DNA of 8,224 nt, from contig NVWZ01000010.1 in NCBI GenBank assembly GCA_002746365.1, forward strand, positions 63,067 through 71,290. Reading direction: 5' to 3'. The stretch is from Thiotrichaceae bacterium (GTDB taxonomy: Bacteria; Pseudomonadota; Gammaproteobacteria; SZUA-229). A program made the position numbers and the translations under genes. Positions 1-8,200 of this stretch are shown piece after piece. Each line of letters begins with the position of its first letter. The stretch's first letter is position 1. Under the pieces are notes generated by a model. That model searched no databases. It saw nothing but the letters and a program-made list of their open reading frames with translations, and was not told the origin of the DNA.

Positions 1-2291
1 ACCATTCTCTTTGTGGTCGCGCCTACATCATTAAATTCTGCTAGCCAGCTTGCACGATTATTTTCATCAAGTGGAATAATGGCAACCGGTTCTGAACGGT
101 TAGACTGTTTGATATTAAACAGGCGTACTTCTGCACGTTCAATAAAGTTACGGTAGTTGTTGTACATTTTGAAATGCACTTTATTATCTGCAACTTGCGT
201 ATCAGGATTATCCAGAGAGCGAATAGTATTGGGCCATGCGGTGATATTTAATCTTGGTTTTCTTTGCAGATTATTAAATCTAAACTGAATATTAGCGGCT
301 TCCAGCGCAACATCGGTACAACGCTGTATATCTTCTGAACTCTTATATGGGTCATATAACGGTTCACCATCAACTGTAATACGCATCAAGTTTAAGGCAT
401 AAGGATTTTGCGCAACGGCTTCTCGATTAATTCTTTCGATTTCCAGATTATCCTGATCGTCGAGTAATGCCAGTTCATCGTATAAGATTTTTATTTCTAC
501 ACGTGAACCATCAAACTGAATAAACCCGGTACTGACCACATCTTCTGAATGAACAAAACCATGGCCTACAAAGTCAACTTGCTTGTCTGATAGATTCATT
601 TCTTTTTGAATCAACTCCATGGCACGACGAGCACGCGAGGCGGATAAACCAATATCATCACCATAAACCATGGCAGTACGACGATCCAGACGTTCATTAC
701 TGGTATAACCAATAAATTGCAGGCGCACATTAACTCTGTCTTTTTCCTGTGCTTCTTTGAATGTACGTGACAGTCGTTCGCTATAACCTTTAGGTATAAC
801 GGGGTCGCCCTCTTTATAACGAATAGCTTTAATCGGTCCACTTGGTGGATCGTAAGTCAGAGTTATAATTTCGGATCCTGCTGATTCTGGACAAGCTTGA
901 GCATTTTCGGTGAACTGTTCGAATGGATCATCGTACCAGAACTCGACTTCGACACGACGGTTAAATGAACGTCCTTTTTCTGTACCGTTGGAAGCAATGG
1001 GGTATTTAAGACCTTTACCGGCGCTGCTAACTGCGGCATTCGGTAATGATAATCGATTCTGTATTTCAAGCATGGCATAACGGGCACGGGCAGAAGAAAG
1101 ATTGTCATGGTTGCCATAAATGCGTTTTTCTGCTTCACCCAGTTGAATGTTATCGGTATGCCCGACAAAACGAACAACCAGATTACCTTTACCACTGAGG
1201 TTATTTAATGCTTCACTAATTTGCCTTACAAATTCCGCAGGTACGCCAGCCTGCCCTACTTCAGTCCGCATTGGTTTAACCAGATTTTGCAATCGTGCCC
1301 GGCGCGCGTTGCCTTTTTTATAACTGAGCTTACAGACCGTTTCTTTACGACAGACTTTTAATCGATTTAATCTTTTCGCCGGAATAATAATTTCTTTTTC
1401 TACTGCAACCTCGGTAATTTCGTCATACCACACCTGCACTTCTACGCGACGATTTCGCTGTTTACCTGCCGCTGTATTATTTGACGCGATAGGTTGCGCT
1501 GACCCGACACCATCAAATGACACCGCATCAGGTGGCAGGTCTAATTCACGCTGGAAATATTCTGCTGTAGTTTGCGCACGGTATTTCGACAAGCCAATAT
1601 TATTAATGTATTTAGCGCGCAGACCAGGGCCTAATTTATCGGTATCACTATGTCCAATAAAATGCAGACGCACATTACTGCGGTTTTTCATTTCGCTTAG
1701 TACGACCCGTAATTTTTCTACATAACTATCGGGAATATCAATGGTGCCGGATTTAAAGCCAATGGCTGGTACGGCATTGTCTAACTTAAAAGTCTCGACT
1801 TCTTTTTCTAAAACTTTCTTAAGCTCTATTCTGTCTGCTTCAACCGGTTTAAATAATGTTTCATCCTGTACCCACAGATTAAATACCTGATTTGGCGGAT
1901 AATGTCTTTCTGTATTATTACCTAAAGGATAATCTTCCAGCTGATATGGTGGGCTGGCTGTTTTTCCTGCTGGGTTATCGCTGAGGCTTAGCCACTCTTC
2001 TGCGTAAACAAAACTGCTTGTGCTTAACAAAACGACAGCACTCACTGTTATTGTTATTTTCTTCAAGCTTTCCAGACCAGGTCGGTTTCTGTTATTAGCG
2101 AATGTTTTTATCGGTAATTCAGTTTCTTTTGTGGGCGTGGATCCCCGATAGAAACATTCGAGGATGACAGTTTCGTGGATATTTTCGTCATTGCGAGCGG
2201 AGCGTGGCAATCTTATGCATGGGATTGCTGTGATTCGCTCGCTATGACGTAGCATTTTAAAATATCGAATTTTCTGCAAGAAGTTAATCAT
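1..2291 (-). CDS. OmpA family protein with three tandem OmpA-like domains, 3' partial
   Basis: Exported envelope protein whose OmpA-like domains are expected to bind peptidoglycan in the periplasm. At least 763 codons are present and the end lies outside the window. Residues are numbered from ATG 2291. A Sec signal peptide lies at 76-97 (KKITITV, hydrophobic core, VYA then EE). Domain 1 (about 172-290) has GHSD with Asp216 and LSKYRA with Arg238. Domain 2 (about 337-453) has GHTD with Asp380 and LSSARA with Arg402. Domain 3 (about 487-604) has GYTS, so Ser531 replaces the ligand Asp, while Arg553 is kept. Domains 1 and 2 end in an NRRVEV motif. After 605 comes a β-rich region of unknown role. 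Start choice: ATG 2291 overlaps the upstream stop and has an AAAGGTG Shine-Dalgarno five bases away, but this gives a 75-residue leader made partly of palindromic repeats. TTG 2066, immediately before KKITITV, gives a normal signal peptide with a weak GGA site. ATG 2255 is also in frame. The gene call is firm; the start is not. Confidence 0.9.
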   Translation of the reverse strand, partial: MINFLQKIRYFKMLRHSERITAIPCIRLPRSARNDENIHETVILECFYRGSTPTKETELPIKTFANNRNRPGLESLKKITITVSAVVLLSTSSFVYAEEWLSLSDNPAGKTASPPYQLEDYPLGNNTERHYPPNQVFNLWVQDETLFKPVEADRIELKKVLEKEVETFKLDNAVPAIGFKSGTIDIPDSYVEKLRVVLSEMKNRSNVRLHFIGHSDTDKLGPGLRAKYINNIGLSKYRAQTTAEYFQRELDLPPDAVSFDGVGSAQPIASNNTAAGKQRNRRVEVQVWYDEITEVAVEKEIIIPAKRLNRLKVCRKETVCKLSYKKGNARRARLQNLVKPMRTEVGQAGVPAEFVRQISEALNNLSGKGNLVVRFVGHTDNIQLGEAEKRIYGNHDNLSSARARYAMLEIQNRLSLPNAAVSSAGKGLKYPIASNGTEKGRSFNRRVEVEFWYDDPFEQFTENAQACPESAGSEIITLTYDPPSGPIKAIRYKEGDPVIPKGYSERLSRTFKEAQEKDRVNVRLQFIGYTSNERLDRRTAMVYGDDIGLSASRARRAMELIQKEMNLSDKQVDFVGHGFVHSEDVVSTGFIQFDGSRVEIKILYDELALLDDQDNLEIERINREAVAQNPYALNLMRITVDGEPLYDPYKSSEDIQRCTDVALEAANIQFRFNNLQRKPRLNITAWPNTIRSLDNPDTQVADNKVHFKMYNNYRNFIERAEVRLFNIKQSNRSEPVAIIPLDENNRASWLAEFNDVGATTKRM
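2001..2066 (-). other. Sec signal peptide of the OmpA family protein
   Basis: Codons 2066-2001 read (M/L)KKITITVSAVV, then LLSTSSFVYA, followed by EEW. This is the textbook arrangement of two lysines, a hydrophobic core of about 16 residues and a small-residue cleavage site (V-Y-A). Cleavage is predicted after the Ala encoded at 2003-2001. The TTG at 2066 is exactly where a normal-length signal peptide would begin, so it is the main rival to ATG 2291 as the start. No lipobox cysteine is present, so the mature protein is expected to be a soluble periplasmic or outer-membrane-associated protein rather than a lipoprotein. Confidence 0.8.
2099..2160. repeat. Second inverted repeat, 16-bp arms
   Basis: CGAATGTTTTTATCGG (2099-2114) and CCGATAGAAACATTCG (2145-2160) are inverted copies matching at 15 of 16 positions, separated by a 30-base spacer. 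The outer part with its flank (GTGGATCCCCGAT ... CATTCGAGGATGACA) resembles another dispersed repeat type often seen next to the LRHSER palindrome. It lies 25 bases from the 64-bp repeat, so the two may be parts of one composite element. The OmpA reading frame also passes through it without a stop. Confidence 0.65.
2186..2249. repeat. 64-bp palindromic repeat (LRHSER/SARND type) in the leader of the OmpA gene
   Basis: Two 28-base arms (2186-2213 and 2222-2249) are inverted repeats matching at 21 of 28 positions, around an 8-base loop (2214-2221, TATGCATG). The outer ends CGTCAT/ATGACG and GCGAGCG/CGCTCGC pair perfectly. The sequence type (CGTCATTGCGAGCG ... GCAATC) is recalled from dispersed intergenic palindromes in many proteobacterial genomes. 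On the minus strand, in the OmpA frame, it encodes RHSERITAIP then CIRLPRSARND without a stop. No T-tract follows the hairpin on either strand, so it does not look like a factor-independent terminator. It may be a non-autonomous mobile palindrome, and as RNA it could stabilise or modulate the junction between the two genes. Confidence 0.8.
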
Positions 2292-5200
2292 TCAAACACC
2301 TTTCTGTCTGAAGGATTGCCCTTACGCCAGAACACTTCTTTTTCGATGGTTAATTTATAACAACAATCTAATTCTTGCCAGCGATCACTAATGTGTTCTT
2401 CAATCGCATCGAGTCGATCATCTACTTCGCCTTCGGTTTCGTTTTCACCTAGATAGGACAGACGCAGTATCGATGCGCTCTTCTGTAATTCGATGATTAA
2501 CAATTCTATCCGTGATGTCCATTGTGGGCGCAATGTCGTTGAATCTTTTTCGAAGACGCCATCAGCTAAGTCTAAACGCACGATACGATGAATGGTTGCA
2601 CCAAAGTTAAACTTCATCATTTTACCGCGAGTCGCACGTTGCACTCTTGGGTTCTCGGTTGTGACACGGTAACCAGAAGGCAGTGAACGGTCATCCAGTT
2701 TCATAATAAAGCTGGAACCACGTATTTCGTTCGGTACGATGGCGCAGGTAATATGGAAACGACCATGTGCATCCGTGGTTACACGCAAGCCTCTAGCGGT
2801 AGCGATCTGAACACCCGGCAACCCTTTTTCACCTTGATCCTGATAGGTATTATTGTTTGCATCATCATAAACTTTACCAATGATGTCGGTACAGTCGAAG
2901 GTCGGATCAGGAATAACCAGAACCGTTGCAGTCGACAGACCGGAGAAAGGTTCGCCGGTAAACGCATTAAAGATTTGAGCCGTATTGACATACTCACCTT
3001 CACCGACACCGGAACCAACAATTAATAACATCTTAATCACACGGCTCTCATTGACTTCAACACTGAGATTAGTCCATGTCAACTGACGACCATTAACCAA
3101 TGGCTCTTGCTCGACACCGTCTATACGAGATGAACCTTCAACGTATTTAAAACCTGCCGGGAAGTTATCGACAACATTCAAATCTGAAATACGAACATTC
3201 AACGTATTACTTAATGTAATGGTATAAGGCACTAACTGGCTGCGTGTTACATTTAATATTCCCGCAACTTTCGAAATCGATACTGCCTGATCTAATTCAG
3301 GGTCAACCGGAATATGGTTATTAAATATTTGATCGGTTGCCGGTACATTATTAAACAGGAATTTGAGTGCGTAGTTAGTACCGCTTGTTCTTGGTAATAC
3401 AGAATCCGGTGCCGGGAATTCACTCGCACTGTTTTCACAATGGATTGCCGTTGCAGGCACTAAGTCAGCCGCCGTACCCGGGCAGTTTGGTACATCTTGC
3501 GCTGCACCGGTAACAGGCGTAACCGGAGGAATAATGACTGAAGTTGTTCCGACAAAACCATTAGCCGGTGGCTGAACTTGTATTTCATATTCATCATTTT
3601 CTGCACAACGTGTTATGTCACTGAAGTTCAGATCAAATTTATAATAACCTTCTGTCAGAGTGACCTGATTCTGCTGATTAGGATCATCGAAACAGGTATC
3701 TGGTACCACTTGATTACTGCGTGTCTGGTTAACCATAGTCAACTGCGCACCGGCTACCGAAACACGTTGCACAGAATCATAAACGATACCGTTTGGTTGA
3801 CGTGGCGAATTCAAATTTTGTACCACGCTACCCGAAGTGGTAAAGATATCCGTAATACGTTGCGGCCCATCCGTAAAGGCTGAATTGGTCACACCTAAAG
3901 CGGCAGTTGTGGCGGTTGCACCCGGACTGAAATAACGTAACTCATACGAGATGCCACCCGGTGGGTTAGGTATCAGGCCGCTAAACTGGAAGCCACCATT
4001 GCTATCTGTCAGCGTGTCACCGAGTAGCGTATTGTTTAGATAAATTTCAACCGTCCAGTTTGCTAATAATATTTCACTGGTATCGATGACATTATCAAAA
4101 TTACTATCATGCCAGACGTTACCGGTTAAATTTGCCGTACCCGGTGTACCGCCGATGTCGATATCGGCGGTTGCTGAAACGGTCTCGGCCGGAACATTCC
4201 AACTCACGTCTGCGGTATTACTGACGGTTTGACCAATACTTAAACCACTGCTTAAATCAACACGGAAGCGTAATTCGGTAATGCTGGCTACCGGTAAAAC
4301 GCCGATATTAATTGTTAGTACTGAACCAACAAGATTATCCGCTATCACTAAACCGTCTAATAGATTGGAACCTGAAACCAGTGTTACCTCACCGGCCGTT
4401 CCAGTCAGCAGATCCAGATCATCTGTGATAACAACATTATTCGCATCAATGGAACCGATATTAGATACACGTACAATATATTCAAGTTGGCCGCCCGCTA
4501 ATGCTGTGCCACCACCGACAACTAGAACTTGTTTGGTAATTGCCAGCTGCTGCACATTACCCACTACAACAACGGTTGGTTGATCGCCATTGGCATCGAT
4601 ACCATCTGCATCGGAAGGTTCTACCGGCACTTCATTACTGCTAACAAAACCCTGGTTACTAATCAGTGTGCCCGGTATAGCCGCACCGCTGACCAGTACA
4701 TCAAAAGTTACCACCGAAGATTCACCTGCAGTTAATGTACCCGCCCCTGCACCCGGTAGCGGTGGTGTTAAATCACTGGAACTAATATCAATACCCGCAA
4801 TTAATGGCGACACACCCGCATCAGGTTGCCCTACCGGAAGCGTATCGAGCCTAACGGAATCGGCAACATAAGTTGTATTCGCAGGCACGGCATCAGTCAG
4901 TACTACACCGGTTGCGGGTATCGCACCAATATTCGACGTGGTGATGGTATAACGTAAGGTATCACCCGCATCAACAACACCTGCTGTGCCGTTATCAATT
5001 TGTATGGCAACAGTTTTTAATACATCGATGACTGGCACATTACCCACGATATCCAGTGTTGCATCATCCGGTAGTGGCGTTGCCGGATCATCCGATGGTT
5101 GTTGCGGGAAGACGCCGCTACCGGCACCATTGCCGTTGATGAAACCTTGATTAGAAATGACCGTACCGTCAACAACCGTCAGACTGATAACCACATCAAA

Positions 5201-8200
5201 GGTAATCGTCGCAACATTATTGGCTGCAGGATTGGTATCGGCTCGTAAGAAACCCGCGGTGATATTCTCTGGCGCATTAACCAGCATACCCGCTGCCAAA
5301 GCTGATATGCCTGCAGCCGGATCGACAACGGCAACATCGTTCAATGTTGTACTGTTTGCTACATAACTGGTGTTGGCAGGAATCGCATCACTCAACAATA
5401 CGTTAACCGCATTTTCCTGACCGATGTTTTTAACAGTAAGGGTGTAACGTAATGTATCGCCTGCTTCCAGCGCACTCAGATCACCGGTCATATCCTGCGA
5501 TGTTTTTTGAACCTGAAATGCGGGCGCCGAGGTGATGGTGGTTAAGGTTGGATCAGCCGGACCAGCAATATTCGGATCGTCACTCAGTTGAATGCCCGTT
5601 GACGGTGAAGTAATCGACGCTTGATTACTAATAGCAGTACCACTGGTGATAACGGGGTTAAGCAACACATCAAAGGTTACCGTTGCGGTTTGACCAATCG
5701 TTATCATGCCGTTGCCCACACCCGGGAACGGCGGGGTTAAATCAGATGAGCTAACATCAATACCGGCGATTAGCGGTGATACACCCGCATCAGGTTGCGC
5801 TACAGGTAAACCATTTAATGTCACACTGTTTGCGACATAGCTTGCGTTGACTGGAATGGCATCGGTAACGGTGACACCTGCTGCATCGACAGTACCGCCA
5901 TTATTAATAGCGATGGTGTAGCGCAATACATCACCTGGTGAGGCATCAAAACCTGGATCTTGTCCTGTTGTTACATTGATAACGGTCTTTTGAATATCGA
6001 GCGTTGCAGCCTCAACAGTTACCGGACCGGAGGCATCTTCATGGTCGATTAGTGCTATGGTTCCATCGGTTATGACTCTTATGTATTCTCTGGTTTCACC
6101 TGTCGCACCTGCACCTGCCGTATCCAGACTGAACCATCTTGTTGCGCCTGCGACGTTTGTTAGTTGCGCACCACTTTGGCTGGCGACATCCAGAGTTACT
6201 AGATAAGAAGCAATAAATTTTTCGCCCGCTTCGATACGCGCCGCATCGGTTAACGCGGTTATTTCCAATTCACAAGTCGGCGCGGCTGTATGCACAGCGG
6301 TATAATCCACCCCTTCGACTAAGGCACGAACTACCGTAACTTCATCTGCAGCAGTGGTAATGCGAACGTTGAAATTAACAGGCGGCGCATCACAGGTACC
6401 ACCGGTTAACGGTGGATTATCTGGCGTGTTCGGTAGCTGATCGATAATAGTCGTATCAAACGCCGGGCCCGTACCTACGTTTTCAACAACCAATGTATAT
6501 GCAATAGGCGTAGCAAAATTAACCAGACCACCCGGCCCACGTTTATCCATGGTAAGTTCAGGTTCGACCACTCGCATATCAACAGTCGTAGAACCCGGAC
6601 CGATTGATACCGGCAACCCGCTGTTATCAACAGCGTTAAACAGATAACTTGCTGTGTTACTAAAGGGTAACGGTGTCACATTAGGCGGGTTGGCGTCTCT
6701 TAATGTTACGGTTACATCAATTATTATTCGCTCATTGGCAGGAATATCGATACCGATTGTTTCATCAGCAATAATTAAATTGTCAGTAATGGTGCCAATA
6801 TTTGCTGGCACCCATGGTTCACTACCCTGCACTTTGGTAACGCTAACAAATTGAAGGTTTGCCGCAGAGGCTGTTAGGTCATCAAGGATACGAACATCAT
6901 AGAGTGCTGTAGATTGAAGCACTTCAGGCACCGTGATTCGATAGGTAAAGGTCTCACCGATTGAGGCATCAAGAACAGCAGGATTCTCTTTTAATAAAGC
7001 ACTCGCTGGTAGAGTAGTAAGGACAACTTGCGCGGTATTACTTGGACCATAAATTTCACGGACACCGGTTACGGCAGCGGCGGTTGGTACATCATTATTA
7101 TCAAACGAATAGTAGAGCTGAACTTGCGCCTGATTGGTCAGGGTCGCGCCGGAACCTAGTCCAGCATCCGCTTGAATAATATAAATAATCTGTAAAGTAT
7201 CACCCGCTGGAATGTTGTACTGATCGGCTACACCTGAATCAAAATCCCAGTTGGTCGCACCGGTAAGTACATTAAACGTTGGCGTCACATTCGGTAATAT
7301 CGTTCCCGCTACCAGTAGCTGCGTGCCGTCTACGAGTGGTAATGTGATACCCGCCTGACGCAAACCTAATGGAATCACATCACTCAGCTCAACATCATAA
7401 GCTGGCGCTGTACCGTTATTGGTAATCTCTATCGTGTAAGTTATTACCTCACCGGCATCGATAATGGTATCGCCATTAGCGGGGGCGGCTACTTTTGTTA
7501 CTGAAAGATTCGGTTGTTGTAAATCGAGTATTTCATTATCTGTTTTCGTTGGTGCTGCACCGAGGGCACTATCGTAATCAACATTGACCGTATTCGGTAA
7601 AGCGATATTGTTAACCTGAGGATGCACCAGATTTAAAACCCGTGCGCGATAGACAATAACAAAATCATTGTTAGCTAGATTATCGCCGGGGTTAACCAGA
7701 TCAGCGACAGACCAGGTTACGGTTGTGGGTCCGGTCGTTGGGTCACCGACTACAACAGGTGCAACAATGGTTGAATAGGTAAACGGTGCAACAGCAGCAA
7801 AGGGCGCGGCAATACCATTTATAGAAACGGTTTCTTCGAACACCATTCCCGGTGGCAGATTATCTTCTACAGCAAAATTAGTATGGCTGCCTTCCTGTAC
7901 ATTGACACGGACTTCATAATCGACAATATCACCGACGCGTACGATATTGTCTCCAAGTAATGGAATCGATGGTTCGAAGGTATCGATTAAACGCAATTTG
8001 GCAACCGCATTATTATCTGCGGTTGTGATTACTGTGGTAACAGGAGCCGCATTAAAATAATCATTCAATGCGGGCACACCGGACCCATCGCGTTGATTAA
8101 CGTCAGGACCATCACGACTATGCCATTGCACATTGACTGTACTGGTTAAATCCTGCAATGCCAGTATTTCATCAAGCACTAAGGCTTCATAAGTAACAGT

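Larger units (their letters stand above)
4154..6001 (-). repeat. Four tandem DUF11-type repeat units in the giant protein
   Basis: Four protein-level repeats follow each other: 6001-5522, 5521-5033, 5032-4562 and 4552-4154 (133 to 163 residues each). Each opens with a strand ending in QKT, LKT or TKQ, then GD(T/V)LRYT or an equivalent, NxG, V(T/L)xDAIPxN(A/T)SYVA(N/D)S, an ITFDV-like strand and (T/V)ISNQ. The fourth unit is the most diverged and lacks the YVANS segment. The pattern indicates internal duplication followed by divergence, as is usual in DUF11 stalk proteins. Confidence 0.8.

Noticed and set aside
611..1195. Two minus-strand open frames (611-841 and 863-1195) as separate small genes
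   Set aside because: They lie in another frame inside the OmpA gene, whose domain motifs are clear; their translations show no recognisable family.
2186..2249. Factor-independent terminator between the two genes
   Set aside because: The hairpin is strong but is not followed by a run of T on either strand, and the genes overlap by ATGA, which suggests one transcript.
2250..2275. Promoter for the OmpA gene (TTGCAG ... TAAAAT on the minus strand)
   Set aside because: The spacing between the boxes is 14 bases, too short for a sigma-70 promoter, and the region is AT-rich enough to give such matches by chance.
2753..3025. Plus-strand open frame opposite the SdrD-B-like region
   Set aside because: It is an antisense shadow of a well-supported coding region, with no ribosome site or recognisable protein; the same holds for the plus-strand frames at 3578-3883, 4281-4871, 5157-5366 and 6654-6854.
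4154..6001. CRISPR or DNA-level tandem repeat array
   Set aside because: The repetition is at protein level with units of about 130-160 codons and diverged DNA; there are no short direct repeats with regular spacers.
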